Of a DNA stretch of 64,000 nucleotides, positions 18,007 to 27,453 are shown in pieces. Position numbers and translations under genes: made by a program. Below the pieces are notes generated by a model. That model was given only the letters and a program-made list of their open reading frames with translations. It was not told where the DNA came from and ran no database searches. Where the stretch lies: NCBI RefSeq assembly GCF_007997285.1, contig NZ_VORX01000006.1:62001-126000 (forward strand), read 5' to 3'. Positions within the stretch are counted from its first letter, which is position 1, and each line of letters opens with the position of its first letter. The stretch comes from Gelidibacter salicanalis. GTDB taxonomy: Bacteria > Bacteroidota > Bacteroidia > Flavobacteriales > Flavobacteriaceae.

Positions 18007-18404
18007 TGAACACAGTAGTTGAGACTCGCATAAAGCTGAAAGCCGAATAGTTAAGTAGGTATATATACGTAATATTGCTTCTAAAAGATGAAATTGACTT
18101 AAAGTTTAATAAAACTTTAGCGGTTTGTTGTCCGTCAGATTAAGTTGTTTAAAAACCTTAGTTTGTTGTGAAACTAAAATATCTGCAACAGTATGATGGC
18201 TTCAAAACAACAATTGGTGTCGCAATTCCTCTATATCAGTTCCGTCACTACTTTAGAAGCTACAAATATAGTTGAAGTAAACGGCCGTAAAAAAAAATAG
18301 TATTCTAATTTGAAACATTCGCCATAGTTGCTTTTTTAAAAATGATTTTTAAGCCGAAGAATTCTGATAAAAAGCATTTGTTTTCTTTATTTTTGGCGAT
18401 AATT
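18007..18404. other. divergent intergenic region without a recognised element
   Basis: These 398 bases separate asmA (minus) and folK-dNK (plus). I see AT-rich DNA and one short hairpin near 18100-18120 (AAAGTTT, AATA, AAACTTT) without a T-run. The reading frame of folK stays open to about 18342, but those codons are not conserved-looking. Both promoters must lie here; none matches the consensus well. Confidence 0.4.
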
Positions 18405-19559
18405 ATGGACCAACCTCACTCAGTTTACATTGCACTTGGGAGTAACAAAGGCGACAGATTAAAACATCTGCAGGATGCTGTTGACCTCATTTTTAGACAC
18501 ATTGGGAAAATCAATATCATCGCGCGCGTGTACAATACGCCAGCCTTAGATTTTGAAGCCCATAGTACGCCTGAAGATTTTTTAAACACATGTGTGTTTA
18601 TCGAGACGCAATGTTCTGCAGAAGAGGTGATGCGTAAATTACTGTCCATTGAAACTGAACTTGGTCGCATTAGACAAGCTGGCGCAGGTTACGAATCGCG
18701 AACCATTGACTTGGACGTTATTTTTTATGACGATCAGGTCATGGCATCTGAGTTGATAACCACGCCGCATCCGCACATGCACAAACGCAAATTTGTATTG
18801 CAGCCCTTAAGTGATATCGCTTCAAAAGTGATGCATCCTACGTTAGGGAAGTCAGTGTCAGAACTTTTGGATGCAGTTGATGACGATAGTGCCATTGAAC
18901 CCACAAATGTTTGGTTAAAAAACCCCATGAAACGCTATGATTTTGGGTCTTATAATTATATCGCCATTGAAGGAAATATCGGGGCGGGTAAAACAAGTTT
19001 GGCACATCAAATTTCTAATGAGTTTAATGCCAAATTGATTTTAGAACGTTATGCTGACAATCCGTTTTTACCAAAATTTTACGAAGAACCGCAACGTTAC
19101 GCTTTTACTTTAGAGATGTCATTTCTGGCCGACAGGTACCAGCAAATCAGTGACGACCTTTCACAATTAGATTTGTTTAAGGATTTTATGATCAGCGACT
19201 ATGATATTTATAAATCCTTAATTTTCTCGAAGATTACCTTGCCCGAAGATGAATTTCGATTGTACAGAAAATTATTCTATTTGATGTATAAGGATATTGC
19301 CAAGCCCGATTTATACGTCTATCTCTATCAGAATACAGAACGCTTACAGGCCAATATTAAAAAGCGCGGGCGCGATTACGAACAAAATATCGAAAACAAC
19401 TACCTCGAAAAAATTAATGCGGGCTATCTGGAGTTTCTAAAAAACCAAACAGAGCTCAACGTGAAAATTATTGATATTTCAGATCGCGACTTTGTAGACA
19501 AGCGTGAGGATTATTTGTGGGTGTTGGGAGAGATTTGTACGCCGGCTGAGGTTTTGTAG
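18405..19559 (+). CDS. folK: fusion: HPPK (FolK) + deoxynucleoside kinase
   Basis: The 384-residue protein joins two enzymes. Residues 1-165 are 6-hydroxymethyl-7,8-dihydropterin pyrophosphokinase of folate synthesis: ALGSNKGDR at 10-18, RTIDLDVIFYDD at 99-110 with Mg-binding Asp102 and Asp104, and TTPHPHMHKRKF at 119-130. Residues 184-384 are a deoxynucleoside kinase: P-loop GNIGAGKT at 190-197 and LID-like KRGRDYE at 320-326. ATG 18405 begins at the HPPK fold. Such fusions occur in Bacteroidota and link folate and dNTP supply. A separate dNK lies at 53844-54458. Confidence 0.93.
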   Translation: MDQPHSVYIALGSNKGDRLKHLQDAVDLIFRHIGKINIIARVYNTPALDFEAHSTPEDFLNTCVFIETQCSAEEVMRKLLSIETELGRIRQAGAGYESRTIDLDVIFYDDQVMASELITTPHPHMHKRKFVLQPLSDIASKVMHPTLGKSVSELLDAVDDDSAIEPTNVWLKNPMKRYDFGSYNYIAIEGNIGAGKTSLAHQISNEFNAKLILERYADNPFLPKFYEEPQRYAFTLEMSFLADRYQQISDDLSQLDLFKDFMISDYDIYKSLIFSKITLPEDEFRLYRKLFYLMYKDIAKPDLYVYLYQNTERLQANIKKRGRDYEQNIENNYLEKINAGYLEFLKNQTELNVKIIDISDRDFVDKREDYLWVLGEICTPAEVL

Positions 19560-19597
19560 TAGTGAGTATTAAGAATTGAGTATTAAGTATTAAGTAA
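19560..19597 (+). repeat. degenerate tandem repeat GAGTATTAAG
   Basis: GAGTATTAAG, AATT, GAGTATTAAG, TATTAAG, TAAG follow directly after the folK stop, between convergent genes. It is short-period degenerate repeat DNA similar in style to the arrays at 6010 and 36291. Confidence 0.7.
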
Positions 19598-19653
19598 GGT
19601 CTTGTAATATTCACAAGCTCTGGTGTCTTCATTGCTTTCTTGAACCTTATTGC

Positions 19654-20190
19654 TTAGTGTTCTGCACTCATTTTTGCAAAAATATCCCAAACCACCACAC
19701 CACAACTTACGGAGATGTTTAAGGAATGTTTTGTTCCAAATTGCGGAATTTCTAAAATGACATCGCTCGCACTCACCACCTGTTGTGCCACTCCTTTTAC
19801 CTCATTGCCAAAAACTAAGGCATACTTCTGATTGGCTTGAGGTTGGAAATCGTTAAGCATCGTCGCCTGTTCCGCCTGTTCCACTGAAGCCACAATAACC
19901 TTATCAGCCTTTAATTTATCAATTACAGCCATGGTATGTTCTGCGTATTCCCAATCTACCGTATCTGTACTCCCCAAAGCAGTTTTATGAATGTCCTTAT
20001 GAGGTGGTGTTGCGGTAATGCCACATAAATAAATCTTTTCGACCAGAAATGCATCACTCGTTCTAAAGACTGAACCAATATTATTTAAACTTCTAATATT
20101 GTCTAAAACAATTATAAGTGGCGTCTTTTCAGTGGATTTGAATTCGTCCACACTTAAACGGTCCAATTCGCTATTTTTTAGTTTTCGCAT
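19654..20190 (-). CDS. SPOUT-family (TrmH/SpoU) RNA methyltransferase
   Basis: The 178-residue cytosolic enzyme is a knotted SAM-dependent 2'-O-ribose methyltransferase. The three SpoU motifs are clear: NNIGSVFRTSDAF (36-48), ALVFGNEVKG (124-133) and IPQFGTKHSLNISVSCGVV (148-166). There is no extra RNA-binding domain, so it is a minimal TrmH/TrmL-like protein and the exact tRNA or rRNA target cannot be read from sequence. It diverges from mutS. Confidence 0.9.
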   Translation of the reverse strand: MRKLKNSELDRLSVDEFKSTEKTPLIIVLDNIRSLNNIGSVFRTSDAFLVEKIYLCGITATPPHKDIHKTALGSTDTVDWEYAEHTMAVIDKLKADKVIVASVEQAEQATMLNDFQPQANQKYALVFGNEVKGVAQQVVSASDVILEIPQFGTKHSLNISVSCGVVVWDIFAKMSAEH

Positions 20191-20354
20191 GTTGCTTGTG
20201 TTGGCCAGTGCAGGATTAAGGTCATTCTGCCCGGACTTATTTTTTCATTAAATGTAAATAACTATTCAGCCCTGTATTTTACAAAGCCTCAAATTATAAG
20301 TACCTTAGCGGTCCTGATAATTAGGGCAAAAATAGTATTTAAAACAGAAATCCA

Positions 20355-22967
20355 TTGGCAAAGAATATAAAAAAGGAGACCCCGTTAATGAAACAATACA
20401 ATGCCATTAAAGCAAAGTATCCTGATGCTCTTTTGCTTTTTAGAGTGGGCGATTTCTATGAAACCTTTGGAGAAGATGCAGTAAAGGCTTCCAAAATATT
20501 AGATATTATTTTGACCAAACGGGGTGCTGGGAGTGAGAGCGAAATTGAGCTCGCCGGATTTCCGCACCATTCCTTGAACAATTATTTGCCAAAATTAGTA
20601 AAGGCTGGTTGTCGGGTGGCCATTTGCGACCAATTGGAAGATCCGAAGCAAACCAAAACCATTGTAAAGCGCGGTGTCACGGAATTGGTGACGCCCGGTG
20701 TTGCGTTGAATGATGATATTCTGCACTCGAAATCGAACAACTTTTTGGCCGCCGTTTGTTTTGGTAAAAATCAGATTGGGGTTGCATTTTTAGATGTCTC
20801 TACAGGCGAATTTTTGGTCTCTCAAGGCAATGCCGAATATATAGATAAGCTGCTTCAGAACTTTAGACCTAGTGAAGTGTTGGTCTCAAAACCAAAACGT
20901 AACGAATTTAAAAATGTATTTGGTGGCGAGTTTCACACGTTTTATATGGAAGATTGGGTGTTTCAAGATGATTATGCCAATGAAACCTTACTGAAACATT
21001 TTCAAACCAAATCTTTAAAAGGCTTTGGGATTGAGGATCTATTCGAAGGCATTGTGGCGGCGGGTGCTGCCTTGCATTACCTCAGCGAAACGCAGCATCA
21101 CAAATTGCAACACATCACCACCATTCAGCGTGTGACCCAAAATGATCATGTGTGGATGGATCGTTTCACTATAAAAAACTTGGAACTGTACCATTCGTAC
21201 AATCAAAATGCGGTCACCCTGATTGACGTCATTGATCGTACCATTTCGCCTATGGGAGGACGCTTATTAAAACGCTGGTTAGCATTGCCGCTGATTAGTA
21301 TCGATAAAATTAACCAGCGTCATGAAGTGGTCCAATACCTTTATGATGATGCCATTGTGTTGAAAAAAATTCAAAACCAGATCAAACATATTGGCGATAT
21401 TGAACGGCTCATTTCTAAAGTAGCCACGGTTAAAATCTGCCCAAGGGAAGTGGTGCAATTAAAAAATGCTTTAGAGGCAATTGTCCCGATTAAAACACTT
21501 ACCCAAAACACGAATAATAAGGCGTTGCAGCATATAGGTGATAGTCTGGAGCTCTGTGAAGAATTACGTCAGCGTATAAAAGAAACCTTAAACGAAGAGG
21601 CGCCCGTAAATATTTTGAAAGGGAACACGATTGCGTCTGACTTTTCTGCTGAATTGAAAGAATTGCGAGCTTTGTCAACCTCAGGGAAAGATTATTTGGA
21701 TGCCATGTTAGAGCGGGAGAGTAAAATCACCGGCATTACCTCCCTCAAAATAGCTTCCAATAACGTATTTGGATACTATATTGAAGTGCGCCACACCCAT
21801 AAAGATAAGGTGCCGGACCATTGGATCCGCAAACAGACCTTGGTGAGTGCTGAGCGTTACATTACCGAAGAATTAAAAGAATACGAAACAAAAATATTGG
21901 GTGCTGAAGAACGCATTTTGGCCATAGAGCAGCAACTGTTTTCAGAACTGGTCTTGTGGATACAGCAATTTATCAAACCTGTTCAAAAGAATTCTGCCTT
22001 AATTGCGCAATTGGATTGCTTATGCGGGTTTGCACAATTAGCTTCCGAAAACCAGTACACACGTCCTGAGATTAATGAAAGCTATGCGCTAGATATTAAA
22101 AACGGGAGGCACCCGGTTATTGAAAAACAATTGCCACATGGCGAGCCGTACATTGCAAATAACGTGTATTTGGATAGAGAGCAACAGCAAATCATCATGA
22201 TTACCGGTCCCAATATGTCTGGTAAATCGGCAATCCTGCGTCAAACCGCACTGATCGTATTGTTGGCGCAAATGGGAAGTTTTGTGCCCGCGGAAGCTGC
22301 TACCATCGGCTTAACGGATAAAATATTTACCAGGGTAGGAGCGAGTGACAACATTTCAATGGGCGAATCGACGTTTATGGTCGAGATGAATGAAACCGCA
22401 TCCATTTTGAATAACATATCAGATCGGAGTTTGGTGTTATTAGATGAAATTGGCCGTGGTACCAGTACGTATGATGGTATCTCTATCGCTTGGGCCATTA
22501 GCGAGTATCTACATGAACACCCGAGCAAAGCCAAAACCTTATTTGCCACGCATTATCACGAGTTAAATGAAATGACTGAAACTTTTGCGCGCATCAAAAA
22601 TTTTAATGTGTCTGTAAAAGAATTAAAAAATAATGTGCTCTTTTTAAGAAAACTGGTGGAGGGCGGTAGTCAACACAGTTTTGGAATTCACGTGGCAAAA
22701 ATGGCGGGAATGCCACAACAAGTCATCCATCGCGCCAATAAAATCTTAAAGCAACTGGAGAAATCACACAGTAGTGAAGAACTCACCGATAAGGTGCGAA
22801 CGCTCGAAAACGACATGCAATTGAGCTTTTTTAATTTGGATGATCCTCTCTTAGAGCAGATTAAGGAGGAGATTGTCAATATTGATATTGACGTGCTAAC
22901 GCCAGTTGAAGCGCTTATGAAGTTGAATGAAATTAAACGTATGTTGCTGAAAAAGAAACGTGCATAA
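20355..22967 (+). CDS. mutS: DNA mismatch repair protein MutS (TTG start)
   Basis: MutS recognises mismatches and recruits MutL. The 870-residue protein has the mismatch-reading FYE motif (34-36, in [13 protein letters not shown]), connector and lever domains, Walker A GPNMSGKS near residue 616, [14 protein letters not shown], and FATHYHEL. The start is TTG at 20355: an in-frame stop lies five codons upstream, and the TTG restores [15 protein letters not shown], the N-terminus common to flavobacterial MutS, while the first ATG is at residue 12. The C-terminus has the helix-turn-helix/dimer region and a Lys-rich end. Confidence 0.96.
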   Translation: MAKNIKKETPLMKQYNAIKAKYPDALLLFRVGDFYETFGEDAVKASKILDIILTKRGAGSESEIELAGFPHHSLNNYLPKLVKAGCRVAICDQLEDPKQTKTIVKRGVTELVTPGVALNDDILHSKSNNFLAAVCFGKNQIGVAFLDVSTGEFLVSQGNAEYIDKLLQNFRPSEVLVSKPKRNEFKNVFGGEFHTFYMEDWVFQDDYANETLLKHFQTKSLKGFGIEDLFEGIVAAGAALHYLSETQHHKLQHITTIQRVTQNDHVWMDRFTIKNLELYHSYNQNAVTLIDVIDRTISPMGGRLLKRWLALPLISIDKINQRHEVVQYLYDDAIVLKKIQNQIKHIGDIERLISKVATVKICPREVVQLKNALEAIVPIKTLTQNTNNKALQHIGDSLELCEELRQRIKETLNEEAPVNILKGNTIASDFSAELKELRALSTSGKDYLDAMLERESKITGITSLKIASNNVFGYYIEVRHTHKDKVPDHWIRKQTLVSAERYITEELKEYETKILGAEERILAIEQQLFSELVLWIQQFIKPVQKNSALIAQLDCLCGFAQLASENQYTRPEINESYALDIKNGRHPVIEKQLPHGEPYIANNVYLDREQQQIIMITGPNMSGKSAILRQTALIVLLAQMGSFVPAEAATIGLTDKIFTRVGASDNISMGESTFMVEMNETASILNNISDRSLVLLDEIGRGTSTYDGISIAWAISEYLHEHPSKAKTLFATHYHELNEMTETFARIKNFNVSVKELKNNVLFLRKLVEGGSQHSFGIHVAKMAGMPQQVIHRANKILKQLEKSHSSEELTDKVRTLENDMQLSFFNLDDPLLEQIKEEIVNIDIDVLTPVEALMKLNEIKRMLLKKKRA

Positions 22968-22995
22968 ATATTTTATCTTTTTTTAGCTAAAAGGC

Positions 22996-23025
22996 TTTGC
23001 ATTTCTAAGAAATATATTAAATTTG
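22996..23025 (+). promoter_or_regulatory. promoter of the tRNA-Gly/tRNA-Leu unit
   Basis: TTTG (22996-22999), 18 bases, TAAATTTG (23018-23025). The predicted start lies near 23032, about 48 bases before tRNA-Gly. Confidence 0.65.
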
Positions 23026-23079
23026 CCCTCGCAATCCGATACACGTCGGTTGCTAAGTTCTTAGATTATTGAATACAAC

Positions 23080-23152
23080 GCGAAAATAGCTCAGCTGGTA
23101 GAGCGCCACCTTGCCAAGGTGGAGGTCGCGGGTTCGAATCCCGTTTTTCGCT
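23080..23152 (+). tRNA. tRNA-Gly (GCC)
   Basis: Complete cloverleaf of 73 bases. Acceptor GCGAAAA pairs with TTTTCGC, discriminator T. Anticodon stem CCACC/GGTGG carries loop TTGCCAA, anticodon GCC at 23113-23115. T-arm GCGGG-TTCGAAT-CCCGT. The CCA end is not encoded. Confidence 0.97.
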
Positions 23153-23230
23153 CAATACCAAAAGAAAATTGAAGTATGGATTTCGCTGCTGCGAAACATT
23201 GTTTTTAAGCAATGAATACTTTTTATAGCT

Positions 23231-23314
23231 GCTCAAGTGGTGGAATTGGTAGACACGCCGGACTTAAAATCCTGTGTCCATTAGGACGTGCGGGTTCAAG
23301 TCCCGCCTTGAGTA
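23231..23314 (+). tRNA. tRNA-Leu (TAA)
   Basis: A class II tRNA of 84 bases with a long variable arm. Acceptor GCTCAAG pairs with CTTGAGT (terminal G-T), discriminator A. The anticodon loop CTTAAAA gives TAA at 23265-23267. T-arm GCGGG-TTCAAGT-CCCGC. No encoded CCA. It shares a transcript with the tRNA-Gly 78 bases upstream. Confidence 0.97.
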
Positions 23315-23318
23315 CGAG

Positions 23319-23352
23319 ACCCTGATAATCATATGATTGTCAGGGTTTTTTG
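23319..23352 (+). terminator. terminator of the tRNA unit
   Basis: ACCCTGATAATCAT pairs with ATGATTGTCAGGGT (one T-G), then six T. Begins 4 bases after tRNA-Leu. Confidence 0.9.
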
Positions 23353-23368
23353 TTTTCAATTAGGATCT

Positions 23369-23398
23369 AAAAAAAGACCCAACTAAATGTTAGGTCCT
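23369..23398 (-). terminator. terminator of the small lipoprotein gene
   Basis: On the minus strand GACCTAAC, five-base loop, GTTGGGTC, followed by a T-run (A-run at 23369-23375 on plus). It lies 25 bases past the lipoprotein stop. Confidence 0.75.
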
Positions 23399-23423
23399 TT
23401 TATATATGTAATGTATGCATTAA

Positions 23424-23729
23424 TTAGTTGTCGTCTCCAACAACTTCCTTTGCTGCGCCATCAATTGCTTTACCAGCTTCTTTTACTTCATTTGAGGCGT
23501 TGTCAATCGCTTTACCAGCTTTTTCTAAAGCACCTTCAGTTTCATCAGCAACATCATCAGCTGCGTTATCAATTGCTCTACCAGCATCTTCTAAGTCGTC
23601 TGCAACATCATCAGCAGTGTTTTCAATAGCGTCATTCATATCGTCCGCTTTGTTTTCAGTTTCTCTACATGATGTGAATGATAAGCCAAGGGCTACCACC
23701 AATACAGTACTTAATAATAATTTTTTCAT
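23424..23729 (-). CDS. small repeat-built lipoprotein
   Basis: The 101-residue protein has a lipoprotein signal peptide with lipobox FTSC (Cys21), so it is anchored in a membrane facing the periplasm or cell surface. The mature part is an Ala/Asp/Glu-rich amphipathic helix made of about four repeats of the type A-G-K-A-I-D-N-A-x-x-E-V (AGRAIDNAADDV, AGKAIDNASNEV, AGKAIDGAAKEV, plus an earlier NDAIENTADDV). This periodicity recalls LEA-like or CsbD-like stress helices and the Lpp coiled coil. No enzyme motif is seen. Its own terminator suggests a separate transcript. Confidence 0.8.
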   Translation of the reverse strand: MKKLLLSTVLVVALGLSFTSCRETENKADDMNDAIENTADDVADDLEDAGRAIDNAADDVADETEGALEKAGKAIDNASNEVKEAGKAIDGAAKEVVGDDN

Positions 23730-23831
23730 TGTGATTGTTTTAGTGTTAATTTGAGTACAAATTTATAAAACTTCAGGACGTCTCCAACAAATGCTTTAAC
23801 ATTTTTTTAAGAACACCCTGCGTTCTCGGGT

Positions 23832-25064
23832 TTATTTACGTATGTAGTCCATAATTTGGATGACAGCACCCTGATGAGTTTTTATAAAATCAGCATTTAA
23901 AGTCCCTAATCGCGCTCGTTTCTCAGAGTTATTAATTAACGTGTTAAGCGCGAGTTGTAAGTCGTAACCATTCTCAATGGCTTGTACACCCCCGTGGGCA
24001 ATCATTTGAAAAGCTTCCGGGAATTTAGTGTAGTTTTTGCCGATGATGATGGGCGCCCCGAACACAGCAGGCTCTAAAATGTTATGCAGCCCAGTGCTGC
24101 CCATTGCGCCACCCACATACGCAATATCTGCATAACTATAGATTTTGCTTAAAAGGCCAATGGTGTCAATAATCAGCAACTCATAATCTGCCAGCTGATG
24201 GCCATCTTTTTCTGAAAAAAGCACTGTTTTCTTTTTAAGCTGCGATTTTAAATGGGCTATTTGTGGATCCTTGATGTTATGGGGTGCAATAATCACTTTA
24301 AGATTGACTTGGCTTTTGTTGAGGTATTCAATAAAAAGAGATTCGTCTTCAGGCCAGGAGCTCCCCACGACAATGCATAGCTGATCCGCTTTAAACTGTT
24401 CAATAAATGTTAATGTATTGTCTTGCAGCAGCTGATCGGAAACACGATCATAGCGCGTATCTCCAGCCACCGTGACTTTAGTGAATCCAATCGAGTTTAA
24501 AAGACTTTGTGACGCCTCATGCTGAACAAAAATATGATCAAAACTTCCTAAGGCGTCACGCATGATGCCACCATAAAACTTAAAATAAGGCTGGTCCGCG
24601 CGAAACACGGCAGAAATAAGAATTGTTCTTAAATTATATTGTTTTAAGGCGTTCATATAATTGGGCCACACCTCATACTTCACAAAAATGGTCAACTCCG
24701 GCTTCAGTAGCGTAACAAAACGTTTGGCGTTACTACTGGTGTCCATGGGAAGATAAACAACAACATCTGCGACTGCTGTGTTTTTTCGGATTTCGTATCC
24801 TGAAGGCGAGAAAAAACTCAGGACAATTTTGTGGTTGGGATAATCCGCCCTCAATTTTTTAAAAATTGGTAAACCTTGTTCGTATTCGCCCAACGAGGCG
24901 CAATGGAACCATAAGGTCTTGTCTTCAAGCTTTATTTTTGAAGCTAATAATTTAAAGGTGTCTCCTCGTCCGAGAACTCCTGCTTTGATTTTATCATTAA
25001 AAAGACCTAGTATTTTTAGTAATACTTCGGTAGTATGGAGCGCTATGTTGTAAAGTAATTTCAA
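23832..25064 (-). CDS. waaA: 3-deoxy-D-manno-octulosonic acid (Kdo) transferase
   Basis: WaaA (KdtA) adds Kdo from CMP-Kdo to lipid A precursors on the inner face of the inner membrane. The 410-residue GT30 protein has a short N-terminal hydrophobic anchor, the segment WFHCASLGEYEQGLP at about 52-66 with the catalytic Glu, KYEVWPNYMNAL, and the C-terminal donor site with YVGGAMGSTGLHNILEPAVFGAPI. It diverges from the DegT-galE operon, which also serves surface glycan synthesis. Confidence 0.95.
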   Translation of the reverse strand: MKLLYNIALHTTEVLLKILGLFNDKIKAGVLGRGDTFKLLASKIKLEDKTLWFHCASLGEYEQGLPIFKKLRADYPNHKIVLSFFSPSGYEIRKNTAVADVVVYLPMDTSSNAKRFVTLLKPELTIFVKYEVWPNYMNALKQYNLRTILISAVFRADQPYFKFYGGIMRDALGSFDHIFVQHEASQSLLNSIGFTKVTVAGDTRYDRVSDQLLQDNTLTFIEQFKADQLCIVVGSSWPEDESLFIEYLNKSQVNLKVIIAPHNIKDPQIAHLKSQLKKKTVLFSEKDGHQLADYELLIIDTIGLLSKIYSYADIAYVGGAMGSTGLHNILEPAVFGAPIIIGKNYTKFPEAFQMIAHGGVQAIENGYDLQLALNTLINNSEKRARLGTLNADFIKTHQGAVIQIMDYIRK

Positions 25065-25195
25065 GAAAATTGATTTGTGCTAAAATACATTTCTTTATAA
25101 TAAATTGTCTGAAAAAGAAGCCTGAATATTATTACGATTCAACGATTGAATAATGTAATTTCAGTAGGTTCACGAAATTAAACCTTTAGGAATGA

Positions 25196-25226
25196 TTGGT
25201 ATAAGCGAGGCAATTTCGTAATTTTA
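25196..25226 (+). promoter_or_regulatory. possible promoter of the DegT-galE-amidohydrolase operon
   Basis: TTGG (25196-25199), 19 bases, TAATTTTA (25219-25226), one mismatch to TAnnTTTG. A GAATCC-TGAG-GGATTC hairpin follows in the leader at about 25235-25250. Confidence 0.4.
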
Positions 25227-25277
25227 CGCGTTGATGAATCCTGAGGGATTCAAGTATTCATTCCTACAATTATTTAG

Positions 25278-26417
25278 ATGAAAAACATACAAATGGTTGA
25301 TCTTAAAGGTCAATATCAAAAAATTAAGGACCATGTTGATGCGTCCATTTTTCAAGTGCTCGATACGACAGCTTATATTAACGGGCCTCAAGTACACGAA
25401 TTTCAGAAAAATTTAGAATCCTATCTCGGCGTCAAGCATGTCATTCCTTGTGCCAACGGGACAGATGCTTTGCAAATTGCTATGATGGGCTTGGATTTAA
25501 AACCAGGTGATGAAGTGATTACGGCTGATTTTACTTTTGCCGCTACCGTTGAGGTTATTGCGCTATTGCAATTAACCCCAGTTTTGGTTGATGTAGATCC
25601 AAAAACCTTTAATATTGATGTGGAAGCCATCAAAAAAGCGATTACTCCTAAAACCAAAGCTATTGTACCGGTGCATTTATTTGGACAATGCGCTAATATG
25701 GAAGCCATTATGGGCATTGCCAAAGCGCATAATCTATATGTAATTGAAGATAACGCGCAGGCTATTGGTGCCACTTACACTTATTCGGACGGTACAAAAG
25801 CGAAGGTGGGCACCATTGGTCATGTGGCGTCAACATCTTTTTTCCCATCTAAAAATTTAGGGTGTTATGGTGATGGCGGTGCTATTTTTACGAATGATGG
25901 CGCACTTGCCCATAAACTTAGAGGTATCGTTAATCACGGTATGTATGAGCGTTATCATCATGATGTCGTAGGGGTTAATTCTCGGTTGGATTCTATCCAG
26001 GCGGCTGTTTTAAACACCAAACTCACCCATTTAGAAAGCTATAACGCCGCCCGATTGAAAGCGGCGAATGCTTATGACAAAGCGTTTGAAGGTCATGAGC
26101 ATATTGTAACCCCATTTAGGGAAGGTAGTGTAGATAATCATGTCTTTCATCAATACACTCTAAAAGTGAAAGAGGTGAATAGAGATGCCTTAGTGAAACA
26201 TTTAAATGAAAATGGCATCCCTTGTGGTGTCTATTACCCAATTCCGTTGCATCTTCAAAAAGCGTATAAAGATGTGCGGTATAAAGAGGAGGATTTCACA
26301 GTCACCAATCAATTGGTTAAGGAAGTGATTTCATTGCCAATGCATACAGAGTTAGATGAGGAGCAAATTGAATTCATCACATCTACAGTTATTAATTTTG
26401 TAAATAAAAATTCATAA
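25278..26417 (+). CDS. DegT/DnrJ/EryC1/StrS family sugar aminotransferase
   Basis: The 379-residue PLP enzyme transfers an amino group to a nucleotide-linked keto-sugar. Lys192 in SFFPSKNLGCYGDGGA forms the internal aldimine, Asp158 in VIEDNAQ contacts the pyridine nitrogen, and CANGTDALQIA (58-68) binds phosphate. Close family patterns are of the WlbC/PglE type, used for amino sugars of LPS or other surface glycans; the exact sugar cannot be deduced. Its stop abuts the galE ATG with no gap, so the two are translationally linked. Confidence 0.92.
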   Translation: MKNIQMVDLKGQYQKIKDHVDASIFQVLDTTAYINGPQVHEFQKNLESYLGVKHVIPCANGTDALQIAMMGLDLKPGDEVITADFTFAATVEVIALLQLTPVLVDVDPKTFNIDVEAIKKAITPKTKAIVPVHLFGQCANMEAIMGIAKAHNLYVIEDNAQAIGATYTYSDGTKAKVGTIGHVASTSFFPSKNLGCYGDGGAIFTNDGALAHKLRGIVNHGMYERYHHDVVGVNSRLDSIQAAVLNTKLTHLESYNAARLKAANAYDKAFEGHEHIVTPFREGSVDNHVFHQYTLKVKEVNRDALVKHLNENGIPCGVYYPIPLHLQKAYKDVRYKEEDFTVTNQLVKEVISLPMHTELDEEQIEFITSTVINFVNKNS

Positions 26418-27440
26418 ATGAAAAAAGTTTTAGTTACTGGTGGTTTAGGTTTTATCGGGTCACATACCGTGGTAGAATTACAGGAAAAAGGTTACGAAGT
26501 GGTTATTCTAGATGACCTTTCCAATTCGTCTATTGATGTATTGGCAGGCATAACGGCCATTACGGGAAAAGCACCAATTTTTGAGAAATTGGATTTAAAG
26601 GAAAAATCAAAAGTCGAATCATTTTTTGAACAACATCAAGATATTGTTGGGGTCATCCATTTTGCAGCGAGCAAGGCAGTAGGCGAAAGTGTTGAAAAAC
26701 CTTTATTATACTATGAAAACAACATCAATACCTTGGTGTATGTGTTGAAATCTTTAGTGCAGTTGCCAACCCAAAATTTTATATTTAGTTCTTCTTGTAC
26801 CGTTTATGGCCAGGCCGATGAAATGCCAATTACGGAGTCTGCATCAATTAAATTAGCCGAATCGCCCTACGGAAATACCAAGCAAATTGGAGAGGAAATC
26901 ATTAAGGATACCTGTAAAAGTAATGCGTCACTTAGTGCCATTGCGTTGCGTTATTTCAATCCGATTGGCGCCCATAGTAGTACAAAAATTGGTGAATTAC
27001 CAATCGGTGTACCTCAAAACTTAGTGCCTTTCATTACCCAAACTGCTGCAGGATTGCGTCAAGAATTGTCAGTATTTGGCAATGATTATCCAACCACAGA
27101 TGGCACTTGTGTTAGAGATTATATTCATGTGGTAGATTTGGCCAAAGCGCACGTCATCGCTTTAGAGCGTTTAGTAGGAGGTACAAATGCTGCCAATTAC
27201 GAGACCTTTAACGTAGGAACAGGAACGGGAAGTACGGTGTTGGAGGTGATTCATTCTTTTGAAAAAGTATCTGGTGAGAAATTGAACTACAAGTTTGCTC
27301 CAAGACGTGAAGGAGATGTTATTCAAGCCTACGCGGACACCACCAAGGCGAACACTGATTTGGGTTGGAAAGCGGAACGCAATCTAGATGAAGCCCTATT
27401 ATCAGCTTGGAAATGGGAAAAGCACCTTAGAAATATTTAA
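26418..27440 (+). CDS. galE: UDP-glucose 4-epimerase
   Basis: GalE interconverts UDP-glucose and UDP-galactose (or the GlcNAc forms). The 340-residue short-chain dehydrogenase has the NAD motif GGLGFIG (8-14), catalytic SSSCTVYG with Ser126 region, and Tyr151-x-x-x-Lys155 in SPYGNTKQ. RYFNPIGAHSS and TCVRDYIHVVDLAKAH are typical GalE segments. It supplies sugar nucleotides to the same glycan route as the preceding aminotransferase. An amidohydrolase gene follows 13 bases later. Confidence 0.96.
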   Translation: MKKVLVTGGLGFIGSHTVVELQEKGYEVVILDDLSNSSIDVLAGITAITGKAPIFEKLDLKEKSKVESFFEQHQDIVGVIHFAASKAVGESVEKPLLYYENNINTLVYVLKSLVQLPTQNFIFSSSCTVYGQADEMPITESASIKLAESPYGNTKQIGEEIIKDTCKSNASLSAIALRYFNPIGAHSSTKIGELPIGVPQNLVPFITQTAAGLRQELSVFGNDYPTTDGTCVRDYIHVVDLAKAHVIALERLVGGTNAANYETFNVGTGTGSTVLEVIHSFEKVSGEKLNYKFAPRREGDVIQAYADTTKANTDLGWKAERNLDEALLSAWKWEKHLRNI

Positions 27441-27453
27441 TTCACTATATATT

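Noticed and set aside
23428-23754. 108-residue Ser/Ala-rich frame opposite the small lipoprotein
   Set aside because: It mirrors the repeat codons of the lipoprotein; the lipoprotein has a lipobox and terminator.
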